64,000 nucleotides of DNA from an uncultured Flammeovirgaceae bacterium (GCA_937883755.1 CAKZYA010000038.1:1-64000); one strand, 5' to 3'; positions 1-9,402 are shown, counted from the first letter of the stretch. The notes: generated from the sequence alone by a model not told the origin. Numbers and translations: made by a program.

Positions 1-62
1 TAACTGCTAACTGCTAACTGCTAACTGCTAACTGCTAACTGCTAACTGCTAACTGCTAACTG
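1..62. repeat. Heptamer tandem repeat (TAACTGC)n
   Basis: The window opens inside a perfect head-to-tail repeat of the heptamer TAACTGC, about 8.7 copies, ending 12 bases before the start codon of the first gene. Its left end lies outside the window, so the true copy number is unknown. The 7-base unit is not a multiple of three, so copy changes would alter spacing to the gene, or the reading frame if it were ever translated. No function is visible. Confidence 0.9.
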
Positions 63-73
63 TACATTGTTTT

Positions 74-751
74 ATGGTTGATTCTGTACCTTGGTTTGTT
101 GCGGGTGAGTTCATTCTGGTGACCTCACTAACTCTAGGGCTTTTTCATTGGGCGATTCGCGTGTCTAAAACGGCTTGGGTGCTAATATTGCTCTGGTGTA
201 TCTTGCAAGGAGGATTAGCCTACGTTGGTTTTTATCAGAAGACCGATATGCTGCCTCCCCGATTCATCCTGGTGCTGCTTCCGGCTATCCTGGTGATTGT
301 GCTCCTGTTTCAATTCAAACAAGGAAAGCGATGGATAGCGTCGGCTAACGTTTCGCGATTAGCACTTCTGCATATTATCCGCATTCCGGTAGAGCTTATT
401 CTCTATCAGCTATTCGCATACGGTGCTATCCCCGAACTGATGACCTTTGCGGGAAGAAACTTTGATATACTAGCGGGAATTACCGCACCGCTCGTCTATT
501 ATTTCGGTTATCAAAAGCAGTGGCTAAGTCGTTCGTTCATTATAGGCTGGCACATAATCTCGCTGCTGCTACTGGGCAATATTGTGGTTCACGCCATTTT
601 ATCTATTCCATCCCCATTTCAACAACTGGCGTTCGATCAGTCCAATATCGCAGTCTTGACGTTTCCGTTTGTGCTGTTACCGGGTTTGGTAGTACCCATC
701 GTGCTCTTTAGCCACCTAGTAGCATTGCGGCATCACAGTAAGACGGCTTGA
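74..751 (+). CDS. Polytopic inner-membrane protein, unknown function
   Basis: A 225-residue, very hydrophobic protein with about seven predicted membrane helices (roughly residues 8-28, 33-53, 62-80, 90-115, 128-146, 155-178 and 195-217) and short basic loops. No cofactor motif, catalytic signature or family was recognised. It starts 12 bases after the heptamer repeat, so its promoter or leader must contain or adjoin the repeat. The basic C-terminus (RHHSKTA) suggests a cytoplasmic tail. It could be a small transporter or a sensor-type membrane protein, but nothing in the sequence decides this. Confidence 0.7.
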   Translation: MVDSVPWFVAGEFILVTSLTLGLFHWAIRVSKTAWVLILLWCILQGGLAYVGFYQKTDMLPPRFILVLLPAILVIVLLFQFKQGKRWIASANVSRLALLHIIRIPVELILYQLFAYGAIPELMTFAGRNFDILAGITAPLVYYFGYQKQWLSRSFIIGWHIISLLLLGNIVVHAILSIPSPFQQLAFDQSNIAVLTFPFVLLPGLVVPIVLFSHLVALRHHSKTA

Positions 752-884
752 TTAAACGGTTACCAAACGGTAGTGTCCAGACATCCAAAGTTTCGGACAA
801 GAAATACTAAAACTAAAAGGGTATCTCGTAAACTTCAGATGTCTTCGTGTATTTATTTGTGAACACGCATTATTCCTGAGAATC

Positions 885-1109
885 TCAATGATGGCAAGGG
901 GCACAATTACGATGAACGATATGCATCACACGATCGGTGAAGGTAATTTGGTTTTGGGCGTAACCATAATTAGTACTTATAAGTATTCCCGCTAGGAAGA
1001 TAGTACACAAGCGAATCGCGCAATTCTCTGAACTATATTTTTCTGTCTCTAACCGATTTTTTATTTTGCTAATTACGTTAACTCTGAAAAATACGTAATT
1101 CTCATGCAC
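885..1109 (-). pseudogene. Truncated c-type cytochrome-like stub ending at CxxCH
   Basis: A 74-codon frame read from a GTG start. It contains a hydrophobic signal-peptide-like segment (about residues 33-51, ending GYAQ) and then a stretch resembling the start of a c-type cytochrome domain, finishing with RNCAPCHH and an immediate stop. The CxxCH haem-attachment motif is therefore complete, but the rest of the domain, including the distal Met or His ligand, is missing. The other two frames downstream do not continue the domain. It is divergent from the redoxin gene and overlaps its start by 6 bases. Redoxin and cytochrome c domains often occur together in Bacteroidota and Planctomycetes, so I read this as a decayed partner. 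A tiny secreted haem protein is possible but less likely. Confidence 0.4.
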
Positions 1110-1724
1110 CTTGCTCGTTGTTTAGCAGTAATGCTCATTAGCTTACTCGGAACAGTGCTTTCTACTGCATCGTTCGGACAGGTAATCCATTGGCCATTAG
1201 ATACATTTGAGACGCTTACTGGGCAAGAGTTCACCCCCCAGCAGATACGTAGCCAGGCAGCTACCGTCGTCTTATTTCTTGACCCTGACTGCCCGGTAAC
1301 CCAAAAGTACGGAGCAACTATTCGTAAGCTGCGGGAAGAGTGGGGGAGTAAGGGTGTAAACATGCTAGCGGTATATCCAGTAGTAAATATTGACAGTAGC
1401 ACCATAGCAGACTTTGCCCAGGCGTACCGGTATAATTTCAGTCATATACCTGATCCACAGCAACAGTTAGCCAAACAATTACAAGCCCGCACTACTCCCG
1501 AAGCCTTCTTACTAGACTCGCTAGAACAAGTACGCTACCGCGGTGCCATTGATAACTGGTTTTACGAACTCGGACGCTACCGCCGGATAGTCACCGAGCA
1601 TTACCTGAAAGATGCCCTTACTGCTTATTTACAGGGCGAACCAATTCTAGTAGCTAAAACCGAAGCGGTCGGTTGTATAATCGGAACCAGTATGGTCGAG
1701 GAATTGCATCACGGACATCACTAG
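1104..1724 (+). CDS. Redoxin (thioredoxin-fold) domain protein, exported
   Basis: A 206-residue protein with an N-terminal signal peptide (residues 1-25, ending ASFGQ) and a thioredoxin-like AhpC/TSA domain. The core reads VVLFLDPDCPVTQKYG around residue 55, giving the CPVT peroxidatic or redox Cys. A second Cys lies near residue 192 in the TEAVGC segment, a signature of the periplasmic redoxins usually paired with cytochrome c domains. The Cys pair suggests a thiol-based redox role in the periplasm; the substrate is unknown. The C-terminus is His-rich (HHGHH), which may bind metal. It is divergent from the truncated haem stub. Confidence 0.75.
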   Translation: MHLARCLAVMLISLLGTVLSTASFGQVIHWPLDTFETLTGQEFTPQQIRSQAATVVLFLDPDCPVTQKYGATIRKLREEWGSKGVNMLAVYPVVNIDSSTIADFAQAYRYNFSHIPDPQQQLAKQLQARTTPEAFLLDSLEQVRYRGAIDNWFYELGRYRRIVTEHYLKDALTAYLQGEPILVAKTEAVGCIIGTSMVEELHHGHH

Positions 1725-2000
1725 TAAGGATATGATTAATCATGTTCCTACGGATCAATATTTTACTCGCTACGCGGGATTTGTAATTCTATGCTAACCT
1801 ATCTAAGAAATACCATTCGGTGGATTGCTGCTCGATAGGCTTAAATCTGTCAATTGCTTATTCTAGGAGCTATACTTCCATTTAGAAAACCCTTCCTCAA
1901 TTTTTTCATATCTCACATCTCGTATTTCATACATTTCTCATCGCATATCCCGCATTTCATATCTTCATTTTGTACCTTGCGTAGCTAAGCCTGACCGTGT

Positions 2001-4250
2001 ATGGATTATTTAGACAGTTTGAACGAGCCGCAACGTGAGGCGGTCATTAACACTGAGGGACCCAGCCTGATTATTGCCGGAGCTGGCTCAGGAAAGACCC
2101 GTGTACTGACCTACCGCATCGCCTACTTGATGCAGAAAAAGGAGGTTGACCCGTTCAGTATTTTAGCCCTGACCTTTACCAACAAAGCTGCTAAAGAAAT
2201 GCGCGAGCGGGTGGAGCGAGTAGTTGGTACCGAAGCCCGTAACCTCTGGATGGGCACGTTTCACTCCGTATTTGCTCGTATTCTGCGATCTGAAGCTGAT
2301 AAATTGGGGTATAACCGCAACTTCACGATATATGATACGGATGATTCCAAAACGCTGCTTAAAAACATCCTGAAAGAAACTGGGCTGGACGATAAAGTAT
2401 ACAAGCCCAATGTCGTCTTTAATCGGATTTCCAGTGCCAAAAACCGTTTGATCTCTTGGCGATCGTATCAGGACAATCCTGCCATTCGTGCTGAAGACGA
2501 AGCCGCTGCTAAGCCCCACATGGCAAAACTGTACCGCATTTACGCCGAGCGTTGCTTTAAGGCCGATGCAATGGATTTTGATGATTTGCTGTTTAATACC
2601 AACGTGCTATTTCGCGAACATCTGGATGTACTGAATAAGTACCAACAATGCTTTCGCTACGTGTTGGTGGATGAGTTTCAGGATACCAACGTTTCTCAGT
2701 ATCTGATTACCAAGAAGCTAGCGGCGGTGCGGCGTAATATTGCGGTGGTGGGCGATGATGCCCAGAGTATCTACGCCTTCCGAGGAGCAGATATTCAGAA
2801 CATCCTCAACTTTCAAAAAGACTTTTCCGAAGCTCAGGTATTTAAGCTGGAGCAAAATTATCGCTCTACCAAAAATATTATCAATGCCGCTAATTCGGTC
2901 ATTGCCCGTAATAAAGCCCAGCTCAAGAAACACATCTGGACCGCCAATGATGAGGGTGAATTAATAGAAGTACTCAAAGCTACGTCTGACCAGGAAGAGG
3001 GGCGGTTAGTGGCGTATTCTATCTTTGAAACCAAGAATAATCAAAACGCCCGCTACCGCGATTTTGTGATTCTGTATCGCACCAACAGCCAGTCGCGGGC
3101 GATGGAAGAAGCCCTACGGAAGCGCAATATCAAGTACAAAGTAGTGGGAGGACTTTCGTTTTATCAGCGTAAGGAGATTAAAGACCTGATTGCCTACATG
3201 CGCTACACGGTGAATGCTAACGATGAGCAGGCCTTTCGGCGTATTGTGAATTTACCCAAGCGGGGTGTCGGCTCTACGTCGGTGGATAAGGTAATTGTAA
3301 CTGCTTACGAAAACGGCTACAACATCTGGGATGTATTGCAGGAATCTAAAGAGTTTTTCCCCGGTCGGCTCGGTAATACTTTGGGGCAATTTACCGATAT
3401 GATTAAGGGCTTTCAACTGGAAGCCGCTCGGAAAGATGCTTTTGAAGCTGCATCGCATATTGCTAAAGGGTCAGGCTTGCTGCGCGAACTGTACGAAGAT
3501 AAAACGGTAGAAGGTTTAAGTCGTTACGAGAACGTACAGGAATTGCTCAACGCCATCAAAGAGTTTGTGGATGATCCCGAGATAGAAGACAAAAGCTTGA
3601 ATGCTTTCTTACAGGAAGTGGCGCTGCTCACTTCTTCTGACCAGGATAAAGATGATGACCCTGACAAAGTAACTCTGATGACTATCCACATGGCGAAAGG
3701 GCTGGAGTTCCCTTACGTGTACGTAGTCGGAATGGAAGAAGACTTGTTCCCTTCCCAGATGATGCTAGCGAGTAGGCAAGACTTAGAAGAAGAGCGCCGC
3801 TTGTTCTACGTAGCCATTACCCGCTCCATGAAACGGGTTACACTATCGTATGCCTTAACCCGCTATCGTTTCGGTCGTCTTAAAAATTGTGAGCCTAGTC
3901 GCTTCTTAGAAGAAATTGATCCCGCCTATATGATGGTGAATAAAGAACTAGGAACTCGCTCTCCGGTAGGTGATACTAACCACGCTCGGGTGCTTATCAA
4001 AAGTATCCAACGTGACCGACAGCGGATTCCGACCAACCGAAGCACCTATAAAGCCCCAGCCAACTTTGCCCCCAGTGATACCAGTCAGCTAGCCACTGGG
4101 ATGAAAGTAGAACATCCTAAGTTTGGGTTTGGCCGAGTAGATGGTATTGATGAGCAAGGTGCTAACCGGAAGGCAAAAGTTATTTTTGATGATTTTGGAG
4201 AAAAGACACTATTGCTTAGTTTTGCTAAACTGAAAATTCACGAGGAATAA
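2001..4250 (+). CDS. pcrA: UvrD/PcrA/Rep-family ATP-dependent DNA helicase
   Basis: A 749-residue superfamily 1A 3'-5' DNA helicase acting in repair and replication restart. All family motifs are visible in order: Walker A AGAGSGKT (residues 26-33), motif Ia ALTFTNKAAKEM, the GTFHS segment, Walker B VLVDEFQDTN, motif III VVGDDAQSIYAFRGA, motif IV LEQNYRST, motif V TIHMAKGLEF and motif VI EERRLFYVAITRS. The C-terminus carries the PcrA-type Tudor-like tail (VEHPKFGFGRV). Length is normal for PcrA/UvrD. The start follows a pyrimidine-rich leader with a near-consensus TACCTTG element just upstream. It stands alone. Confidence 0.95.
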   Translation: MDYLDSLNEPQREAVINTEGPSLIIAGAGSGKTRVLTYRIAYLMQKKEVDPFSILALTFTNKAAKEMRERVERVVGTEARNLWMGTFHSVFARILRSEADKLGYNRNFTIYDTDDSKTLLKNILKETGLDDKVYKPNVVFNRISSAKNRLISWRSYQDNPAIRAEDEAAAKPHMAKLYRIYAERCFKADAMDFDDLLFNTNVLFREHLDVLNKYQQCFRYVLVDEFQDTNVSQYLITKKLAAVRRNIAVVGDDAQSIYAFRGADIQNILNFQKDFSEAQVFKLEQNYRSTKNIINAANSVIARNKAQLKKHIWTANDEGELIEVLKATSDQEEGRLVAYSIFETKNNQNARYRDFVILYRTNSQSRAMEEALRKRNIKYKVVGGLSFYQRKEIKDLIAYMRYTVNANDEQAFRRIVNLPKRGVGSTSVDKVIVTAYENGYNIWDVLQESKEFFPGRLGNTLGQFTDMIKGFQLEAARKDAFEAASHIAKGSGLLRELYEDKTVEGLSRYENVQELLNAIKEFVDDPEIEDKSLNAFLQEVALLTSSDQDKDDDPDKVTLMTIHMAKGLEFPYVYVVGMEEDLFPSQMMLASRQDLEEERRLFYVAITRSMKRVTLSYALTRYRFGRLKNCEPSRFLEEIDPAYMMVNKELGTRSPVGDTNHARVLIKSIQRDRQRIPTNRSTYKAPANFAPSDTSQLATGMKVEHPKFGFGRVDGIDEQGANRKAKVIFDDFGEKTLLLSFAKLKIHEE

Positions 4251-4519
4251 TCGAGTTATCGGTCAATAATTTTTACACAAAAACCCGTTTTTCTTCGTTA
4301 CCTTAGCAGTGCACATCTAGCCGAATAATTACTTTAGCATCGGTAACCTATTATTTATATTCAGATTCATCTTGGTATTTCCGAAGAACTGCTCGACGAT
4401 CTGTACTGTTGATGTACTTAAACCTTGTTCTAAATCTGAGTTTGCGTAACTCATACTATTCAAAATACTGATACCGGAAGTTTAATTAACTTTCAATTAT
4501 CCATTTTCAACTAATTACC

Positions 4520-5143
4520 ATGTTAGAATACAATGCCAGCCGACCCGATATCATCTTGAAAGAATACGGTCGTAACGTCCAGAAACTTGCTAATTATTTA
4601 TCCACGATTGAAGATCGTGATGAGCGTACTCGCTATGCCTACACGTTGATTGAACTCATGCGTCAGCTTAATCCAGCAGTGAAAGAGAATAACGAAACCA
4701 CTCAAAAGCTATGGGATGACTTGTTTATCATGACCAACTTCACCCTGGATGTAGAAGCCCCTTATCCACCACCGGAAGTAGATATCCTCACTAAAAAACC
4801 TAAGCGGGTTCCTTACAGTACCGAACCCGTCCGATATCGTCACTACGGAAAGAACCTGGAGAAGCTTATCGAGCAAGCGGGCGAACTGGAAGATGAAGAG
4901 GAAAAGAGGGCAGCTACTATTTACTTGGGTAAGCTGATGAAGACCTTCTACGGCACCTGGAACCGAGAAAATATAGATGATGAAGTGATTATTCGTGATA
5001 TGAAAAAAATGTCGCGAGGAAAACTCGATATTACCGTAGAAGAAGTGAAAGAAAAAGGTCTGTTTGAAGTGAACATGCCTAAGAATCGTAATAATAATAA
5101 TAACAATAATAAAGGCCGGCGCAATAATCGGCGAAAACGATAG
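4520..5143 (+). CDS. DUF4290 family protein
   Basis: A 207-residue soluble protein of the DUF4290 family, conserved in Bacteroidota and commonly found directly before murA, as here (3-base gap to the next start codon). Function is unknown; linkage to murA suggests a link with cell-envelope synthesis or growth, which is inference. The body is charged and mostly helical. The C-terminal 20 residues are a low-complexity tract of Asn with Arg and Lys (seven consecutive Asn, then a GRRNNRRKR-type tail), typical of a flexible nucleic-acid- or membrane-contacting tail. The AAT/AAC mixture argues against a sequencing slip. Confidence 0.85.
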   Translation: MLEYNASRPDIILKEYGRNVQKLANYLSTIEDRDERTRYAYTLIELMRQLNPAVKENNETTQKLWDDLFIMTNFTLDVEAPYPPPEVDILTKKPKRVPYSTEPVRYRHYGKNLEKLIEQAGELEDEEEKRAATIYLGKLMKTFYGTWNRENIDDEVIIRDMKKMSRGKLDITVEEVKEKGLFEVNMPKNRNNNNNNNKGRRNNRRKR

Positions 5144-5146
5144 TCC

Positions 5147-6472
5147 ATGGCATTCTTTAAAATTGAAGGCGGGCAATCCCTGAAGGGTGAAATTATTCCG
5201 CAGGGAGCGAAAAACGAAGCATTACAGATACTATGTGCGGTACTGCTTACTCCTGACCCCGTCACCATCCACAAAGTACCCAATATCCGCGATGTTAATA
5301 AACTGATTGAGCTACTCGGCTCAATGGGCGTAGAGGTAGAAAAGCTCGGCGAAGAATCCTACCGTTTTACTGCCAAGAATGTAGATATTAAGTACCTGAA
5401 TACTCCCGAGTACAAACAGCAAGCCGCTTCATTGCGAGGCTCAATTATGGTAATGGGGCCGTTGCTTGCTCGTTTTGGGGAGGCCTCCTTGCCCAAGCCG
5501 GGTGGAGATAAAATTGGTCGTCGTCGTCTAGATACCCACTTTCTAGGCTTTGAAAAGCTAGGAGCCAAATTCAATTACGATACCCAAGACAGCTACTATA
5601 CTATTGATGCCTCTAATCTGCGGGGCGCGTATATGCTACTGGATGAAGCCAGTGTAACCGGAACAGCTAATATCGTGATGGCGGCTAGCATGGCCGAAGG
5701 GGAAACTACCATTTATAACGCTGCCTGCGAGCCCTACCTACAGCAACTTTGCGGTATGCTGAACCGCATGGGCGCAAAGATTAGCGGAGTAGGTTCTAAT
5801 TTACTGAGGATTGAAGGAGTCTCTTCCCTGAAGGGAACTGAGCACACCATGCTACCTGACATGATTGAAGTGGGTAGTTTTATTGGGCTAGCTGCTATGA
5901 CTAGCTCAGACATTACTATTAAAGGCGCAGGAGTACATCAGTTGGGCGTAATTCCCAATACTTTCCGTAAGCTAGGAATCAATTTTGATATAATCGACGA
6001 TGACATTCACGTGTATGATAACGATCATTACGAGATTGATACGTTTATCGATGGGTCGATTATGACCATTGCTGATGCCCCCTGGCCCGGATTGACCCCT
6101 GATTTACTAAGTATTATTTTGGTGGTGGCTACCCAAGCTAAAGGAACTGTCTTGATTCATCAGAAGATGTTTGAGAGCCGTCTGTTCTTCGTCGATAAAC
6201 TGATTGATATGGGTGCCCAAATCATTCTTTGCGATCCGCACCGAGCTACCGTTATCGGTTTAGATCGAGTTCCATCATTGCGGGGAGTATCTATGACTTC
6301 ACCGGACATCCGAGCTGGGGTTTCTCTACTGATTGCAGCTCTTTCAGCCGAAGGGCAAAGTATTATCTACAATATTGAACAGATTGACCGGGGCTACCAG
6401 AACATTCACCAACGCCTGCAAAACTTAGGCGCGCCCATAGAGCGCTACGATAGCGTTGTTTTCGGTAAATAA
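5147..6472 (+). CDS. murA: UDP-N-acetylglucosamine 1-carboxyvinyltransferase, Asp-type active-site loop
   Basis: A 441-residue MurA (EPSP synthase-like fold) that transfers enolpyruvate from PEP to UDP-GlcNAc, the first committed step of peptidoglycan synthesis in the cytoplasm. Family features include KNEALQ near residue 22, which contains the conserved Lys-Asn pair, and the flexible loop around residue 120. The loop reads PGGDKIGRRRLDTH: the position that is Cys115 in Escherichia coli is Asp121 here. Cys-to-Asp enzymes are active but are not alkylated by fosfomycin, as known from Mycobacterium and Chlamydia. It is co-directional and tightly linked with the DUF4290 gene. Length is typical. 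Confidence 0.95.
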   Translation: MAFFKIEGGQSLKGEIIPQGAKNEALQILCAVLLTPDPVTIHKVPNIRDVNKLIELLGSMGVEVEKLGEESYRFTAKNVDIKYLNTPEYKQQAASLRGSIMVMGPLLARFGEASLPKPGGDKIGRRRLDTHFLGFEKLGAKFNYDTQDSYYTIDASNLRGAYMLLDEASVTGTANIVMAASMAEGETTIYNAACEPYLQQLCGMLNRMGAKISGVGSNLLRIEGVSSLKGTEHTMLPDMIEVGSFIGLAAMTSSDITIKGAGVHQLGVIPNTFRKLGINFDIIDDDIHVYDNDHYEIDTFIDGSIMTIADAPWPGLTPDLLSIILVVATQAKGTVLIHQKMFESRLFFVDKLIDMGAQIILCDPHRATVIGLDRVPSLRGVSMTSPDIRAGVSLLIAALSAEGQSIIYNIEQIDRGYQNIHQRLQNLGAPIERYDSVVFGK

Positions 6473-6498
6473 AAGAGACTTATCAAGTAGATATTGAG

Positions 6499-8202
6499 CT
6501 ATTCCATCAATTGAATATCCTTAATCTCTAGCTGCAAAGTAGTGCGGCCTTCGTAATGATTTTCAGTTACGGAATACGCCATTTTGAACGGTTGATTTTC
6601 TCGAACAAGTTCGTACAAGTGAGGCATTCGGAAACCGATGGCGTTGAGCGGGGCGCAACCATCTTGGCAAACCTCCAGCTTGAGATGCTGTTGTTTTAGC
6701 AGACGAGGTTCTCGGACTAACTGGAGGTTCTCACTGATGAATACCGGGCGCATATTACCAGGGCCAAACGGAGCCATCTGCCGAATGATATTGTATAGCT
6801 TAGGAGTCACTTCTGCTAGTGAAATATTTAAATCTATCGGAACTTGTGGCGTTTGTTGAGAATTGGTAATGCGTTGGGCTACTACCTTCTCAAATTTCTT
6901 CTGAAACTCTGGGACTTTTTCAACGGGTAGCGTTAACCCGGCAGCACTAGCGTGCCCACCAAACTGGTCTAGCAACTCAGCGCACTCAGCAACAGCATCG
7001 TGAACATCAAAGCCATCTACCGAACGAGCAGAACCAGTTGCCTTTTGGTTTGATTCGGTAAGAATGATGGTAGGGCGATAGTATTTTTCAATACAGCGTG
7101 ATGCTACAATTCCCACAATTCCTTTGTGCCAATCGGGATTGAATAATACCGTGCTGCTTGCCTGCTGTAAATTTGGATCAGTTTCGATCATCTCCAGGGC
7201 TTGCTCAGTTGTGCTGCTATCATACTGACGGCGTTGAGCATTTTTTTGGTGTAGGGCATCGGCAAACTGGTAGGCTTTTTCTAAGTCATCCTCTAACATC
7301 AATTTCAAAGCAGCATCGGCGTGGCTCATGCGTCCGGCGGCATTAATCCGGGGAGCGAAGCCAAATACTACTTTTTCAATGTTCAGAGGTGTTTTTAATC
7401 CGGCTACTTGAATCAGGGCTTGCCAGGCAGGACGAGGGTTTTGGTTGATTTCCTGAATTCCGTAATATGCCAACAAGCGGTTTTCTCCAGTAATGGGTAC
7501 AATATCGGCTCCGATAGCCACGGCTACGAAATCCAGTAGATGATACAGGGCTTCCGTTGATCGCTTGGTTTTGTGACAGAACCCCTGCAAGAATTTAAAG
7601 CCTACCCCACAGCCACATAGTTCTTTGTAAGGGTACGAGCAACCTTCTTGTTTAGGGTTGAGAATAGCGTGAGCGGGAGGCAACTCGTCACCCGGGCGGT
7701 GATGATCGCAGACAATACAGTCAATATTTTGCTTTCGGGCGCTATTAATCAATTTAGTAGCCCGAATACCACAGTCTAGCGTAATAAGCAGACCTATCTG
7801 ATTATCAACAGCAAACTGGATGCCCTGCTCAGAAATTCCGTATCCCTCTTTATAACGGTCGGGGATGTAGTAGTCTACTTTATCGTAGATTTCGTGAATA
7901 AAATGATACACCAGCGCAACTGAGCAGGTGCCATCAACGTCATAATCGCCATAAATCAGGATTTTCTCATTCCGTTGCATCGCCAGAATTAGCCGATGCA
8001 CCGCATGATCCATGTCTTTCATTACAAATGGATCGTGCAGTTGATTCAAGTCAGGGCGAAAAAATGCTTTGGCTTGGTCAAAAGATTGTATACCACGCTG
8101 CGCAAGTATTGTAGCCAATGAAGAGGAGATATGAATATCAGTGGACAGTTGTTTAACAATCTGCGGGTTGGGGGCATTCTGAAAAATCCACTGTTTGTGC
8201 AT
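6499..8202 (-). CDS. recJ: Single-stranded-DNA-specific exonuclease RecJ
   Basis: A 567-residue DHH-family 5'-3' exonuclease for recombination and mismatch or base-excision repair. The metal-binding motifs are intact: GDYDVDGTC (residues 85-93), LDCGIR (about 142-147) and DHHRPG (166-171). The DHHA1 domain follows, with GRMSHAD and the GGHASAAGL segment, and a C-terminal OB-fold-like region. Length is normal. It lies 14 bases downstream of a lipoprotein gene in the same direction, so it is probably the last gene of a three-gene transcript, although the two lipoproteins have no evident functional tie to repair. Confidence 0.95.
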   Translation of the reverse strand: MHKQWIFQNAPNPQIVKQLSTDIHISSSLATILAQRGIQSFDQAKAFFRPDLNQLHDPFVMKDMDHAVHRLILAMQRNEKILIYGDYDVDGTCSVALVYHFIHEIYDKVDYYIPDRYKEGYGISEQGIQFAVDNQIGLLITLDCGIRATKLINSARKQNIDCIVCDHHRPGDELPPAHAILNPKQEGCSYPYKELCGCGVGFKFLQGFCHKTKRSTEALYHLLDFVAVAIGADIVPITGENRLLAYYGIQEINQNPRPAWQALIQVAGLKTPLNIEKVVFGFAPRINAAGRMSHADAALKLMLEDDLEKAYQFADALHQKNAQRRQYDSSTTEQALEMIETDPNLQQASSTVLFNPDWHKGIVGIVASRCIEKYYRPTIILTESNQKATGSARSVDGFDVHDAVAECAELLDQFGGHASAAGLTLPVEKVPEFQKKFEKVVAQRITNSQQTPQVPIDLNISLAEVTPKLYNIIRQMAPFGPGNMRPVFISENLQLVREPRLLKQQHLKLEVCQDGCAPLNAIGFRMPHLYELVRENQPFKMAYSVTENHYEGRTTLQLEIKDIQLME

Positions 8203-8216
8203 TGTGTTTTAGCCTA

Positions 8217-8792
8217 TTATTGCTTGTTGAAGCGAAAACGATAATCAATCGTAAAATCTTCTATTTGGCTTGGGAGCTCATCTAGTCCAAGAGATTGCAA
8301 ATCTACATCCGCTTGTCTAATGGTAAATAGTAAAGAGACCTCCTGATTGGTCAGTGACTCTATAGTCAAGTTTAGTTGGTTTAGTCCTAGTTCGTTAGCA
8401 ACGTCTAAACTGATGGTTTCTTCATTATCACTTAGCGACCAGGTGCCTGTATCGGTACCATCCGAGCTACTAAAGGTATAATCATTATTTTCGGCAAAGC
8501 TAACTGTTGTCCCTGCCGGAAATACTACGCCAGCGGCATCTTCTAACCCCTGATCTAGTTCGTCAATATCTACTCCCGATCCGGCTAACAGCGGAGCGAC
8601 CGTCTGGATCTGGCTACGCTCAATATCTATTCCACTCACGCGTACCGAATAATTTACTAGCTCACCCGACTGAATTTCCCAGGTGCCCAACAGTAGATCA
8701 CGTCGGTTAGGATCTTCCTCGTCGGTGCAAGCAGCAAGAAGTAAAAACAGGGACACAAATAGGTAGTTTAACTTACTAATGATAGATTTCAT
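8217..8792 (-). CDS. Lipocalin-like lipoprotein
   Basis: A 191-residue secreted lipoprotein. The signal peptide ends in the lipobox LLAAC (Cys about residue 22), followed by acidic residues. After that comes the LLLGTWEIQSGE start of a lipocalin-like beta-barrel domain, common in Bacteroidota surface or periplasmic lipoproteins. Regularly spaced Trp and Gly in GTWSLSDNEETISL also fit this fold. The ligand is unknown. It is a diverged paralogue of the gene 12 bases upstream (both have LLLGTW after the lipobox and a TGTWSL or SGTWSL repeat in the middle), so the pair arose by tandem duplication. Confidence 0.8.
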   Translation of the reverse strand: MKSIISKLNYLFVSLFLLLAACTDEEDPNRRDLLLGTWEIQSGELVNYSVRVSGIDIERSQIQTVAPLLAGSGVDIDELDQGLEDAAGVVFPAGTTVSFAENNDYTFSSSDGTDTGTWSLSDNEETISLDVANELGLNQLNLTIESLTNQEVSLLFTIRQADVDLQSLGLDELPSQIEDFTIDYRFRFNKQ

Positions 8793-8804
8793 AATGTAGT
8801 TGAG

Positions 8805-9308
8805 TTATTTGGTAAAAGTAAGGATAAAATCAATCTCAAGCTGAATACCTTCATCGATTTGGCTAAAGGTAAATCCAGCCTTCATTTGATTTTCAGTTAA
8901 GGAAAGAATATTGAATATCAGAGGCTCACTAGAAATTTGTAGGGTAAGCTGAGTCTGGTCTTCGTTCAGACTCCAGGTGCCGCTAATATTTCCGGCATTA
9001 GCTGCATCCTCAATCTGATAGCTTTGGTCGTCATTGAAGGTAAAATCGGTACTTGCCGAGAAGAGCTGAAGGTCGTCGACTGTTACATCCTCGCCAGTAA
9101 TTGCCAGATACTGCACGAATTCTTCTTCCGAAAAAGTCAGAGAATTGTCACCTGATGAAATGGTGGCCTGTTCAATGGATTGTTGGCTTAGATCCCAGGT
9201 GCCTAGCAGTAGGGTTTGACGAGAAGTTTCGTCATCTTCTTCGCAGGCTGATAGTACGATGAGCCAGATAAGACAAGCGAACCAGCCTAAACTTCTCCAC
9301 TTCTTCAT
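8805..9308 (-). CDS. Lipocalin-like lipoprotein (paralogue)
   Basis: A 167-residue lipoprotein with lipobox VLSAC (Cys about residue 22), then EEDDETS and the LLLGTWDLSQQ start of a lipocalin-like domain. The mid-domain motif SGTWSLNEDQTQLTL parallels that of the downstream paralogue. It is first of a leftward group with the second lipoprotein and recJ (gaps 12 and 14 bases). The leader just before its start codon contains ACTACACTAACCTAAGG, which resembles the constant tail of the four hairpin repeats near 12.8-13.1 kb. Function unknown. Confidence 0.78.
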   Translation of the reverse strand: MKKWRSLGWFACLIWLIVLSACEEDDETSRQTLLLGTWDLSQQSIEQATISSGDNSLTFSEEEFVQYLAITGEDVTVDDLQLFSASTDFTFNDDQSYQIEDAANAGNISGTWSLNEDQTQLTLQISSEPLIFNILSLTENQMKAGFTFSQIDEGIQLEIDFILTFTK

Positions 9309-9402
9309 TATTTCCTTAGGTTAGTGTAGTGGCTTATGCCGTAGTATGGTACTACGCACCATGAGAACCATAGTTATAATGAAAAAATGGCAGGAATATT
9401 AT

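Noticed and set aside
1732-1743. Perfect 12-bp palindrome ATGATTAATCAT as operator
   Set aside because: No second copy or regulator gene nearby, and such AT-rich palindromes arise by chance.
5085-5135. Possible sequencing slip in the poly-Asn end of the DUF4290 protein
   Set aside because: The frame stays open through mixed AAT/AAC codons and stops just before the murA start, consistent with a genuine low-complexity tail.
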